This document shows positions 1-7,546 of a stretch of 64,000 bases of DNA, in pieces. This stretch comes from Fervidobacterium nodosum Rt17-B1 (GTDB taxonomy: Bacteria; Thermotogota; Thermotogae; Thermotogales; Fervidobacteriaceae). Under the pieces are notes generated by a model, which saw only the letters and a program-made list of their open reading frames with translations, did no database searches and was not told where the DNA came from. A program made the translations under genes and the position numbers. How positions within the stretch are numbered: the stretch's first letter is position 1; the number at the start of each line of letters is the position of its first letter. The DNA lies in assembly GCF_000017545.1 (NCBI RefSeq), contig NC_009718.1:682001-746000 (forward strand), written 5' to 3'.

Positions 1-637
1 TTCGTGTTGAAAGCGCTCTCATCGATGCGAAACCTGCAATTGGAAGTTCCGCAATTGTAGCTTCTGAACCACCAGCTATGATAACGTCTGCGTAGCCATG
101 TCTGATCAACATAGCACCTAACGCAATCGAATGAATAGAAGTTGCGCAAGCACTTACCGGCGCGAAATTGGGACCTTTCAATCCAAATTCCATGGCTATA
201 ACTCCACTCGCCATGTTGATAAGTATCATTGGTATAAGGAATGGGCTTACTCTATCAGGGCCTTTTTCTCTAAGCACTTCATTTTGTTCAGCTAGTGTTA
301 TAAATCCACCCATTCCAGAAGATACAAGAACACCTACTCTCTCTTCAATATCTTCAAAATTCAAACCGCTCATCTCTACAGCTTGCTTTGCTGCGGCAAG
401 TGCGAATTGAGAATATCTGTCAAGTCTTTTAACCAATTTCTTTTCTATGTACTCTTCTGGTTTGAAATCTCTAACCTCTGCGGCGATTTGGACCGGCAGT
501 TTTGATGCATCAAAAGACGAAATCTTATCAATACCTATGACCATGTCTCTTAAACTTTTTTCAAATTCATCGACGCTCTTCCCGATAGGAGAGATAACCC
601 CCATTCCAGTTATAACTACTCTTCTTTTCCTTTCCAT
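1..637 (-). CDS. fabF: Beta-ketoacyl-ACP synthase II (partial, C-terminal end outside window)
   Basis: Condensing enzyme that extends acyl-ACP with malonyl-ACP in type II fatty-acid synthesis in the cytosol. The visible N-terminal 212 residues begin MERKRRVVITGMGVISPIG and carry the ketosynthase signature VSACATS, placing the nucleophilic Cys at residue 164, the position expected for FabF. The His residues of the active site lie beyond the window edge. The ATG overlaps the TGA of the upstream DegV-like gene by one base, so translation is probably coupled. acpP is divergent about 1.1 kb away, which supports the assignment. Confidence 0.95.
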   Translation of the reverse strand, partial: MERKRRVVITGMGVISPIGKSVDEFEKSLRDMVIGIDKISSFDASKLPVQIAAEVRDFKPEEYIEKKLVKRLDRYSQFALAAAKQAVEMSGLNFEDIEERVGVLVSSGMGGFITLAEQNEVLREKGPDRVSPFLIPMILINMASGVIAMEFGLKGPNFAPVSACATSIHSIALGAMLIRHGYADVIIAGGSEATIAELPIAGFASMRALSTR

Positions 638-1485
638 CACTCTAAGTGCACCCCCTTACCTACGACAATCCCAAAAGCTTCAGGTCCTATATGAGCCGCT
701 ATAGCCGAACCGATGTCGGTAACACCAATAAGTCCTTTTTTATATGGTTGTATAAGCTTTTCAAAATGTGTTTTCATGCTACCTATTGTGTAAGCACCAA
801 TGACTGTGTAATCATCGGTTATTTTCTGTGACTCTATGAATTTATTAACGATATTTTGAATAGTTAATATGGCACTGTCCATAGACCTCACAGTACCCAA
901 AGTACTAACTTCACCATCGCTATCGGTTGTCAAAATAGGCTTCAAATTTAAAACTTTACCAATCAAAGCTTTCGCCTTGCCTATGCGTCCACCCTTGTAA
1001 AGATACTCAAGAGTGGGAACGAAAAACGCCAACAGTGATTCTTTCTCAAATTTATCGATATCTGCTTGAGTTAATTTTCCAGTATTTTTGACCTGTTCCA
1101 TCGCTCTGAGAATAACATAACCTTGTTTTATGCAAGCAGTTTTAGAGTCAAGAACATGAACATTTTTTAAATTCATCGATATTGCTATGTTTTTGACCAA
1201 ATCGTATGTGTTACTCAATTTGGATGAGATTGTTATTATAAATACCTCTTCACTTTCTTCTGCAGATTCTCTAATTGTTTTTTCTATAATTTCTGGCTTT
1301 GGTAATGAAGTAGTTGGTATATACCCTTGAAGTTCTAAGTTGTAAAGCTCTTGGGAACTGATACTAACCTTATCTTCGTATTCCTTTTCGTTTACAAAAA
1401 CCCTTAGTGGAAGTATCTTAATATCATACGGTAATTTTAGATTCCTTGGCAAATCAAAGCCTGAATCGGTTATAAACGTGTACAT
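637..1485 (-). CDS. DegV family fatty-acid-binding protein
   Basis: 282 residues beginning MYTFITDSGFDLPRN, the typical DegV N-terminus with the TDS motif; later HVLDSKTACIKQG and YLYKGGRIGKAKALIG match family-conserved segments. DegV/FakB proteins bind a single fatty acid, and FakB partners present it to a kinase for activation. Lying directly upstream of fabF fits a role in fatty-acid handling. A longer reading frame reaches 1524, but that start lies upstream of the predicted transcription start; the ATG at 1485 has GGGAGG at good spacing and is preferred. Ligand and any FakA partner are unknown from this window. Confidence 0.88.
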   Translation of the reverse strand: MYTFITDSGFDLPRNLKLPYDIKILPLRVFVNEKEYEDKVSISSQELYNLELQGYIPTTSLPKPEIIEKTIRESAEESEEVFIITISSKLSNTYDLVKNIAISMNLKNVHVLDSKTACIKQGYVILRAMEQVKNTGKLTQADIDKFEKESLLAFFVPTLEYLYKGGRIGKAKALIGKVLNLKPILTTDSDGEVSTLGTVRSMDSAILTIQNIVNKFIESQKITDDYTVIGAYTIGSMKTHFEKLIQPYKKGLIGVTDIGSAIAAHIGPEAFGIVVGKGVHLE

Positions 1486-1512
1486 ACATTTCACCTCCCA
1501 ATTTTCAAAAAA

Positions 1513-1541
1513 ATTATACCCCACTCAACAATTTTAGTCAA
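1513..1541 (-). promoter_or_regulatory. Promoter of degV-fabF
   Basis: On the minus strand TTGACT (1541-1536), a 17-base spacer and TATAAT (1518-1513). It places the transcript start near 1506, about 20 bases before the chosen degV ATG. Confidence 0.75.
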
Positions 1542-1575
1542 TGCTAATTTTTATAAAATAATATAAACTTAGTTG

Positions 1576-1604
1576 TTGACAATAAAATATTTTTATGATA
1601 AATT
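1576..1604 (+). promoter_or_regulatory. Candidate promoter of acpP
   Basis: TTGACA at 1576-1581, 17 bases, then TAAATT at 1599-1604. A second TTGACA at 1622-1627 has no good -10 at standard distance. The two divergent promoters (degV and acpP) sit within 100 bases of each other, so one regulator could serve both. Confidence 0.5.
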
Positions 1605-1694
1605 AACTATTAGAAGTTTTTTTGACATTTTACCGATATTTAAAAACATATTAAAAGAAAAGAGTGATTTGGTGTGAAAGGGGAGGCTGAAATT

Positions 1695-1919
1695 ATGGAA
1701 CAAAGAGTATGTGAAATCATTGCAGAGCAACTTGGCATCGATGTTAACGATGTAAAGCCTGAAAAAAGCCTTATGGAAGATCTTGGAGCCGATTCCTTAG
1801 ACATCGTTGATCTTGTTATGGCATTCGAAGATGAGTTTGGTGTAAAGATAAGTGACCAAGACCTTTCAAAAATTAAAACTGTACAAGATGTTATCGAAGC
1901 TATAAAGTTAAGGGCATAA
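1695..1919 (+). CDS. acpP: Acyl carrier protein
   Basis: 74-residue acidic protein with the 4'-phosphopantetheine attachment motif GADSLDIVDL; the Ser in DSLD is the modified residue. Length and helix pattern are typical of bacterial ACP. A GTG at 1674 would add seven residues, but ATG 1695 follows a GGGGAGG sequence and matches the usual family N-terminus. It is followed at once by a strong terminator, so it is probably monocistronic. It shuttles acyl chains for the FabF encoded on the opposite strand. Confidence 0.96.
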   Translation: MEQRVCEIIAEQLGIDVNDVKPEKSLMEDLGADSLDIVDLVMAFEDEFGVKISDQDLSKIKTVQDVIEAIKLRA

Positions 1920-1930
1920 TTGCACATAGT

Positions 1931-1976
1931 AAAACTAACCCCCAACAGAATGTTCTGTTGGGGGTTAGTTTTTATA
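1931..1976. terminator. Strong rho-independent terminator after acpP
   Basis: Nearly perfect palindrome of about 19-20 bp (1931-1950 with 1953-1972) flanked by A-tract and T-tract, so it could work in both directions. Confidence 0.9.
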
Positions 1977-1994
1977 TTGTTTTCTGTCAAATTA

Positions 1995-2003
1995 TGGTAT
2001 AAT
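1995..2003 (+). promoter_or_regulatory. Extended -10 promoter of the glycerophosphodiesterase gene
   Basis: TGGTATAAT with the TATAAT at 1998-2003, about 56 bases before the start codon; only a weak -35 (TTGTTT-like) is present. Confidence 0.5.
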
Positions 2004-2058
2004 TAATGTAAACACGAATTTAATGAGTATGATGAGAAGTTTTCTTAGAGGTGATTGT

Positions 2059-2742
2059 ATGATAATTCTAGGACATAGAGGAATCCCTGCTTTAATAAAA
2101 GAAAACACATTAGAATCATTACTAAAGGCTATAGAACTTGGCGCTGATGGTATTGAAACTGATGTGAGATTAACAAAAGATGGGACACCTGTACTGATTC
2201 ACGATGATAATCTTTCGAATTTTTGCGGTGAAGATATCAAAATTAAAGAACTTACCATAAGTGAACTTAAAGAATTTAGATACGATGGAATGACAATACC
2301 AACACTCGAAGAATTCTTACTTTCAGTACCTCACAACAAATGCCTGAATTTAGAAATTAAAGAATACGAAGCTGGAGAAATTACAGTTGAACTTGGCAAA
2401 AGATACGAAGGAAATGTTATTTATAGTTCATTTAATCATGATTTGATAACAGAGCTAAAAAATAAGTATACCGATTACAAATTTGGGTATTTGTTCGGTG
2501 AAGAGCACATGGGAATGAGCATTGAAGAAATCATCGATTTATTCAAACACAATACTTACAGCGCGCATTTGCCAATCAAAGGTTACCTTTCGAAACCAGA
2601 ACTTTTTAATAAACTTCTTCCTATGCTCAGAGAAATGTGTATAAAAATCGTGTTTTGGACTGTGAACTCAAAAGATGAGATTGCTAAGATAAGTGAATAC
2701 GTAGATTACTTAATAACAGACGATATAAGAATTTTTAAATAA
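2059..2742 (+). CDS. Glycerophosphodiester phosphodiesterase
   Basis: 227 residues of the GDPD TIM-barrel family, which hydrolyses glycerophosphodiesters to glycerol-3-phosphate and an alcohol. The signature is clear: GHRG at residues 5-8, GIETDVRLTKDGTPVLIHDD with the metal-binding E-x-D and catalytic His, later LNLEIKE and VNSKDE. No signal peptide, so probably cytosolic, recycling phospholipid head groups. The start is the ATG following TTAGAGGTGATT; upstream in-frame codons at 2023 lack a ribosome-binding site. It leads a set of three same-strand genes. Confidence 0.92.
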   Translation: MIILGHRGIPALIKENTLESLLKAIELGADGIETDVRLTKDGTPVLIHDDNLSNFCGEDIKIKELTISELKEFRYDGMTIPTLEEFLLSVPHNKCLNLEIKEYEAGEITVELGKRYEGNVIYSSFNHDLITELKNKYTDYKFGYLFGEEHMGMSIEEIIDLFKHNTYSAHLPIKGYLSKPELFNKLLPMLREMCIKIVFWTVNSKDEIAKISEYVDYLITDDIRIFK

Positions 2743-2763
2743 AAAAAGACAGGTTGGGGGGAT

Positions 2764-3696
2764 ATGATGACTCGATTTTTAATTACAATAATATTGATTT
2801 TTACAATTGCTATCTTCTGGTTTGTCAATTCTTCAAAATATGTCGGATATATTTACAACCCAAGAACAGCTTCCAAGGATTTTTTAGCATCTGGATATAG
2901 CAATCTTAATCTTCTTGCTTTCGATAGCGAGAGTAATTTGGAAAAGACATTTAGAATGCTAGAAGAGAAAGGTATAAAAATTATTATTGGCCCACCAACA
3001 TCCGCAGAAGGTGAGATGATTTTACCGTACTTGAAAAAATACAATAGTGTTGCACTTTCGGCAACGATTTCTTCAACTAAGCTTTTGAATAGTGGTTACA
3101 TTTATTCTTTCACGGTATCAAACAAGTTCATATTAGAAAAGTTAAGGCAACTTCTCGATTTTTTAGACTCAAAAAAGGTGCTTTTGGTTTCAGATCCATC
3201 CAACAGACAATACAGCGACGAGTTTAAAGGTATTTTTTCAACATTTGAAGGCATGAATCTTTACTATTATAATATAAATTCTCTAAAAAGTATCAACGCT
3301 ACAGATTTTGATACCGTTGTTATGACAATTTTTCCAAAAGACGCCGCGGAAGTTGTTAAAGAAATGAAAAAAGAAAATCCTTCTCTTAAATTTGTTGGTA
3401 TGGATAGTGTCATGGCAGAAAACTTTGTAAATTTGGGAGGACAAGCAGTAGAAGGTGTTTACATAATTTATTCCATGGGAGATTTTGAAAATCCAGAATA
3501 TGAGCTTATCAGCGAAATTGCTGATTTTTTGTCAAAGCACAAATTTCTCTCAGCCGATCAATTTAAAAGATTTCTGAAGACGAATGTAATTGAAACACCT
3601 AAAGGTAGGTATCATTACAACAATGAAAGTATAGACAGAGAAGTAAAAATTTTTATGGTAAAGAATGGAAAGTTTGTTCCTGTTCAAGTCTTTTAA
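2764..3696 (+). CDS. Membrane-anchored periplasmic-binding-like protein
   Basis: 310 residues with an N-terminal hydrophobic segment (about residues 4-22) that looks like an uncleaved anchor or signal peptide. The rest resembles the type I periplasmic-binding fold of branched-chain amino-acid receptors: KGIKIIIGPPTSAEGEMILPYL, then YNSVALSATISS, KKVLLVSDPSNRQYSDEF and LKFVGMDSVMAENF follow the usual order of strands. No transporter subunits are nearby, so it may be a sensor or orphan receptor rather than an importer component. Strong GGGGGG ribosome-binding site before ATG 2764; ATG 2767 is an alternative. Ligand unknown. Confidence 0.7.
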   Translation: MMTRFLITIILIFTIAIFWFVNSSKYVGYIYNPRTASKDFLASGYSNLNLLAFDSESNLEKTFRMLEEKGIKIIIGPPTSAEGEMILPYLKKYNSVALSATISSTKLLNSGYIYSFTVSNKFILEKLRQLLDFLDSKKVLLVSDPSNRQYSDEFKGIFSTFEGMNLYYYNINSLKSINATDFDTVVMTIFPKDAAEVVKEMKKENPSLKFVGMDSVMAENFVNLGGQAVEGVYIIYSMGDFENPEYELISEIADFLSKHKFLSADQFKRFLKTNVIETPKGRYHYNNESIDREVKIFMVKNGKFVPVQVF

Positions 3697-3723
3697 AAAA
3701 TAATTAAAAAGGATGATTAAGTT

Positions 3724-4254
3724 ATGAGAATGGAAAAACTTGTATTAATTTTCGCAACAATATTTTGCTTTTTGTTTGTTTTTGTTTACTCTTACAACGT
3801 TAATCTATCAAATAAAATTAAAAGAATGGAAAAAATAATAAAAGCTTACGAATTGTACACTTCTGAGAGCAAAGAGTTCGCAAATTACGTTAAAGAAAAT
3901 AACTTGAAGGAGCTTGAACCACTTCTGTCAAAGTATATGCTCAACGATATTCGCTTAAAAATAGATAAAGCCAAACAATTTTACAGAGAAGGTAATTACT
4001 CAGATGCGTCAGCTTTGTTAAGAGAGATAAAAGATACAGAAAATCCTTGGATGGATGAAATATACTTTTACTTAGGGATGTCACTGTATAAACTAGGTGA
4101 AATAGAGAGCTCAAAATTGTTCTTATCCACTTTTATGGATAATTTCCAATACTCAATATACCGCAAGGAAGCTCTTTTATTGCTTAAAGAATTATCAAAC
4201 GATGAGATAAAAAAACAAATCGATAAAGTTTTGAGTAGTATGAAAGGGTTATAA
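3724..4254 (+). CDS. Membrane-anchored TPR-like protein of unknown function
   Basis: 176 residues: a hydrophobic N-terminal helix (about 5-24), then a charged helical region. Residues around 80-150 contain TPR-like helical pairs (AKQFYREGNYSDASALL, EIYFYLGMSLYKLGEIESSKLFL), the pattern of BamD- or YbgF-type periplasmic scaffolds. It follows the binding-protein-like gene by 27 bases and probably shares its transcript. I do not recognise a specific family; a scaffold role at the envelope is inference. Confidence 0.6.
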   Translation: MRMEKLVLIFATIFCFLFVFVYSYNVNLSNKIKRMEKIIKAYELYTSESKEFANYVKENNLKELEPLLSKYMLNDIRLKIDKAKQFYREGNYSDASALLREIKDTENPWMDEIYFYLGMSLYKLGEIESSKLFLSTFMDNFQYSIYRKEALLLLKELSNDEIKKQIDKVLSSMKGL

Positions 4255-4302
4255 TGTATTAATGTATTTTATAAAAATGTGAATACACACGGAGGTATTT
4301 GG

Positions 4303-5088
4303 ATGTTGAAAGACGTGCAAAATGAAAGGGATAACAGAAATATATATTTAAAAAGAGTGGGCGTAAAAGATTTGAGATATCCTATAGTTGTCTTAGATAG
4401 AACAAATGTTACTCAAAATACGATAGCTACACTAAACATGTTTGTTGATTTGCCAAAAGACTATCGTGGAACTCATATGAGTAGATTTATCGAAGTTTTA
4501 AATGAGTACCACTTGGAGATAAACCCAAAAAGAATAAAGGAGATCCTCAGAAGTTTAAAGAAAGTTTTAAACGCAAAAAGGTCTGTTATAGAAATAACGT
4601 TCCCATTTTTTCTTTTGAAAAAGGCACCTGTGACAGGCAGCGAAAGTTATTTGGAATATACCTGCTCATTTGAAGCGGAAATGAATGGCGATCATCTTGA
4701 TTTTTCAACTACTGTCACAGCGCCAATCCATACACTGTGTCCATGCTCTAAAGAAATCAGTGAGTATGGGGCACACAATCAGAGGGCAAAATGTAGTGTA
4801 ACATTTAAGAGCAAAGAAATGGTATGGATAGAAGATATAATAGAAATTATCGAAGAGAGCGCAAGTGCCCCGATATTCACCCTGCTTAAGAGAGCTGATG
4901 AAAAATATGTAACTGAACATGCGTATGACAATCCAAAATTTGTTGAAGATGTCGCAAGAGATGTGGCACTGAGATTGAAAAAATATGATAAAATAGAATG
5001 GTACAAAGTAGAAGTGGAGAGTTTTGAGTCAATTCACGCACATAACGCTTACGCTTGTTTGACAAGCGATGAGATAGAAAAAATATAG
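4303..5088 (+). CDS. folE2: GTP cyclohydrolase FolE2
   Basis: 261 residues of the type IB GTP cyclohydrolase family, which converts GTP to dihydroneopterin triphosphate for folate or queuosine synthesis and accepts metals other than zinc. The family hallmark TLCPCSKEISEYGAHNQR is present with its metal-binding Cys, followed by the conserved C-terminal SIHAHNAYA. The start follows GGAGG at 4291; the upstream GTG at 4279 has no ribosome-binding site. Neighbours give no pathway clue; no other folate or queuosine gene is in the window. Confidence 0.93.
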   Translation: MLKDVQNERDNRNIYLKRVGVKDLRYPIVVLDRTNVTQNTIATLNMFVDLPKDYRGTHMSRFIEVLNEYHLEINPKRIKEILRSLKKVLNAKRSVIEITFPFFLLKKAPVTGSESYLEYTCSFEAEMNGDHLDFSTTVTAPIHTLCPCSKEISEYGAHNQRAKCSVTFKSKEMVWIEDIIEIIEESASAPIFTLLKRADEKYVTEHAYDNPKFVEDVARDVALRLKKYDKIEWYKVEVESFESIHAHNAYACLTSDEIEKI

Positions 5089-5136
5089 CAAACATAGTAA
5101 ACTTTGATAAGTGAAATATTTGGGGTGATTATAATT

Positions 5137-5499
5137 ATGAATATAAGTGAAAGTGGAACAAGCAAAATACTAACATACCTTGGTTTTGCAGCTAAATCTG
5201 GTAAGCTCGTATATGGTAAAGATATGATAAGGGAGTATATAACCGATCCAAAAATTCAAAATAAGTTGATTATAATCGCAACCGATGCTGGACCAAGGGT
5301 AAAAAAGGATCTAAAGATACGCTGTGAAATAAACAACGTAAAATACTTCGAAATTTTCGAAAAATCTACTTTATCAAAAGCTACAGGTATGAAAGAAGTT
5401 TCCGCGTTAGGAATAACCGATGAAAATTTATCAAAAGCTATCGTTGATGTTCTAAGGGGGGAGCAGAATGTCAGAGGAAAAGATACTAACGGTCGCTGA
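5137..5499 (+). CDS. L7Ae/L30e-family RNA-binding protein
   Basis: 120 residues resembling the YlxQ/L7Ae kink-turn-binding fold: LTYLGFAAKSGKLVYGKDMI, LIIIATDAGPRVKKDL and KSTLSKATGMKEVSALGITD match the characteristic segments. Such proteins bind kinked RNA helices in ribosomal or regulatory RNA. ATG 5137 is preferred over the frame start at 5104 because GGGGTGA precedes it. The gene overlaps the next one by 32 bases, which points to coupled translation. Confidence 0.8.
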   Translation: MNISESGTSKILTYLGFAAKSGKLVYGKDMIREYITDPKIQNKLIIIATDAGPRVKKDLKIRCEINNVKYFEIFEKSTLSKATGMKEVSALGITDENLSKAIVDVLRGEQNVRGKDTNGR

Positions 5500-6325
5500 A
5501 TATTCGCTTATTGATTTCGTTCAATTGGTGAATAAAATATTTCAAGATTACGTTTTACCTATAAATTGGAATGTATTGAGTTTCAAAATGGATGCTCGAG
5601 AAAATTCAATATCTTTTTCTGACTCTTTTGTCTTCGTGAAAAACAATGAGCCTGTTGGTTTTATCCTAATCTCAATTAGAGGAAAAAGGGCACGTATAGA
5701 CGCGATGGGTGTTGTTGAAAATGAACGTGGTAAAGGATTAGCAGAAAGAATATTAAAACATGCATTTCATCACTTAAAACTCAAAAATATTGAGAACATT
5801 AGCCTTGAAGTTGCAGCATCAGATGAACGCGCCGTAAGGTTTTACGATAAGAACGGCTTTAGAAAAGTTAGAGAGCTTCACACATTTGTTTTAGAAAACC
5901 CACAACCTGAGAATTTACACTACTCATCTTTTACAAGCGATAGCAAATATGTATATTCAGTTGCCCTAAACAACGAACTCCAAATACACAGAAAAGTGAA
6001 TTGGCAGAGAGAACCTATTTCCTTGCTGTTAGCTGATGGAAGATATAACTATACACGATTGCACATAGGAAATACTGAAGGTTACGTCGTTTGGGGCAAA
6101 AATGAAGACAATTCAGTATTTATAGTTGATTTAGCGGCGAAATCAGAAAATTTGTCAAATTGGGAACTTATTTGTAATTGCGCGATAGATTACTTATCCA
6201 AACAAATTAACCCAAGCATAATAAGTGTTGTTTCTGTAGCTGAAGACGATTATTTGCACAATACTTTGCTAGAAAGCGATTTTAGAATAGTCTTCACTCA
6301 ATATGAAATGTGTAGAAAATTATAA
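5468..6325 (+). CDS. GNAT-family N-acetyltransferase
   Basis: 285 residues. The N-terminal half (about residues 1-150) has the GNAT core: the acetyl-CoA loop appears as VVENERGKGLAERILKHAF and the C-terminal motif as ERAVRFYDKNGFRKV. The C-terminal 130 residues look like a second, degenerate GNAT-like or unrelated mixed domain. The substrate cannot be inferred. It starts inside the L7Ae-like gene with GGGGGGAG eight bases upstream. Confidence 0.82.
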   Translation: MSEEKILTVAEYSLIDFVQLVNKIFQDYVLPINWNVLSFKMDARENSISFSDSFVFVKNNEPVGFILISIRGKRARIDAMGVVENERGKGLAERILKHAFHHLKLKNIENISLEVAASDERAVRFYDKNGFRKVRELHTFVLENPQPENLHYSSFTSDSKYVYSVALNNELQIHRKVNWQREPISLLLADGRYNYTRLHIGNTEGYVVWGKNEDNSVFIVDLAAKSENLSNWELICNCAIDYLSKQINPSIISVVSVAEDDYLHNTLLESDFRIVFTQYEMCRKL

Positions 6326-6342
6326 AGAGTTATGCTATAGAA

Positions 6343-6993
6343 TCAACGAGCTACAACATTGAACACAGCAAAGTAATGTAAAAAACTTCCAAGCAAAACA
6401 AACAAATGCCATACCATATGCCCAAATTTCAATCTTCTCCAAACGTAAAATATTGTACCAAGCGTATATGATACCCCACCAAGCACTAACAACCATAGTG
6501 TTGTATTTGAAATTGCCGAAATTAAAGGTTTGAATTCGAATACTATCATCCAACCAAGAAATATATAAATAAGCGTTGAGAGTATCAAAAACCTTTTCAC
6601 AAAGAATACTTTTAAGAAAATACCTATAGCAGTAAGTAACCACACTATAGCAAACATGGTCCATCCAATTTTTCCGTTAAGTGAAACTAAAGTAAAAGGC
6701 GTATACGTTCCAGCTATCAAAAGATATATTGACGAGTGATCGAGTATCTCAAATATTTGCTTGGCTTTCTTGTGCTGTATAGAATGGTATAAAGTTGACG
6801 AAAGATACATTATCATTAGAGATACACCGTAAATAACCGCTGAAACAATTTTAAGTGCATCATGTGTAAAAGTCGAAAAAATAATAAGTACAACCAATCC
6901 TGCTATTCCAAATAAAGCCCCCACACCATGAGTTATAGAATTTGCTATCTCTTCGCCAATAGTGTATTTCTCATTATTGTCAAAATCCCTCAT
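6343..6993 (-). CDS. Hemolysin III family membrane protein
   Basis: 216 residues with about seven hydrophobic helices. The N-terminal EIANSITHGVGALFGIAG and STLYHSIQHKKAKQIFEILDHSSIYLLIAGTY segments and the C-terminal HMVWHLFVLLGSFLHYFAVF are hallmarks of the HlyIII/PAQR superfamily, whose conserved His residues form a metal site. Despite the family name, the bacterial function is poorly defined and hemolysis is not implied. It converges on the acetyltransferase gene with a 17-base gap and no clear terminator. ATG 6993 is preferred to TTG 6996. Confidence 0.88.
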   Translation of the reverse strand: MRDFDNNEKYTIGEEIANSITHGVGALFGIAGLVVLIIFSTFTHDALKIVSAVIYGVSLMIMYLSSTLYHSIQHKKAKQIFEILDHSSIYLLIAGTYTPFTLVSLNGKIGWTMFAIVWLLTAIGIFLKVFFVKRFLILSTLIYIFLGWMIVFEFKPLISAISNTTLWLLVLGGVSYTLGTIFYVWRRLKFGHMVWHLFVLLGSFLHYFAVFNVVAR

Positions 6994-7034
6994 CAATGCA
7001 CCCCTTCACCTTTAAATTCTTTTCAAATCTCAAC

Positions 7035-7108
7035 AAAAATACCTCCAATGTGGTTCAACGCAACTTTCTGAGTTAATGTTTGTATTGTACCACATCGGAG
7101 GTATTTTT
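7035..7108 (-). promoter_or_regulatory. Inverted repeat spanning the hemolysin III-family promoter
   Basis: Twenty-base arms (7035-7054 and 7089-7108) differ at one position and enclose 34 bases. On the minus strand a promoter lies across the inner edge of one arm: TTGTAA at 7112-7107, 17 bases, TACAAT at 7089-7084. Transcripts reading through from the upstream b561-like gene would carry the whole hairpin and end in a T-tract, so it may be both terminator and promoter region. Confidence 0.6.
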
Positions 7109-7143
7109 ACAAATTTATTTTTTAGTTAATCAAAAGCATACTT

Positions 7144-7527
7144 TTAAAGTATCCATGGGAAAAATTTGTGAAGGAAGAATAAACCTATTAATACGAAACC
7201 TAATGTCCTATGAAACACAATCCACTTCTTACCAATTTTATTTTTCATAAGGAAACCTATGAATGAAAATAATATTCCAAACCAAAGTAGCCATCCTGTA
7301 TGGAGCGTTATCTTACCAAGCGCTAGCATACCGTGAATAAAACCTATAACTAACAATGAAACTCCAGTATATATGTGGACCTTTCCCAAAATTTTCATTA
7401 ATTTCATCAAAAAAACCGGCTTTTTAGTCAAATATTTGTATATTCTTCTAACCACAAACAAAGATATCTGCACAAAGAGCAAAACAGCGCTTATCACACC
7501 AAGGACTCTAAACAATTCCACATTCAT
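7144..7527 (-). CDS. Four-helix b561/ferric-reductase-like membrane protein
   Basis: 127 residues, nearly all in four transmembrane helices. Histidines fall in a regular pattern: GKVHIYTG in helix 2, FIHGMLALGKITLHTG at a membrane edge, VFHRTLG before helix 4 and FFLHKFFP at the C-terminus. Paired intramembrane His residues are the heme-ligand pattern of cytochrome b561 and ferric-reductase-like proteins. It lies 19 bases downstream of a secreted cytochrome b5-like protein on the same strand, so the two may pass electrons across the membrane. Family assignment rests on topology and His placement and is tentative. Confidence 0.6.
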   Translation of the reverse strand: MNVELFRVLGVISAVLLFVQISLFVVRRIYKYLTKKPVFLMKLMKILGKVHIYTGVSLLVIGFIHGMLALGKITLHTGWLLWFGILFSFIGFLMKNKIGKKWIVFHRTLGFVLIGLFFLHKFFPWIL

Positions 7528-7546
7528 TTTTAAAACATCCTTTCGA

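Noticed and set aside
1640-1990. 116-residue minus-strand frame over acpP
   Set aside because: Lies antisense to acpP and crosses its terminator; low-complexity Ser/Phe-rich shadow.
6343-6993. Reading the hemolysin III-family gene as a toxin
   Set aside because: The family is a broad membrane-protein group; the name alone does not support a hemolytic role.
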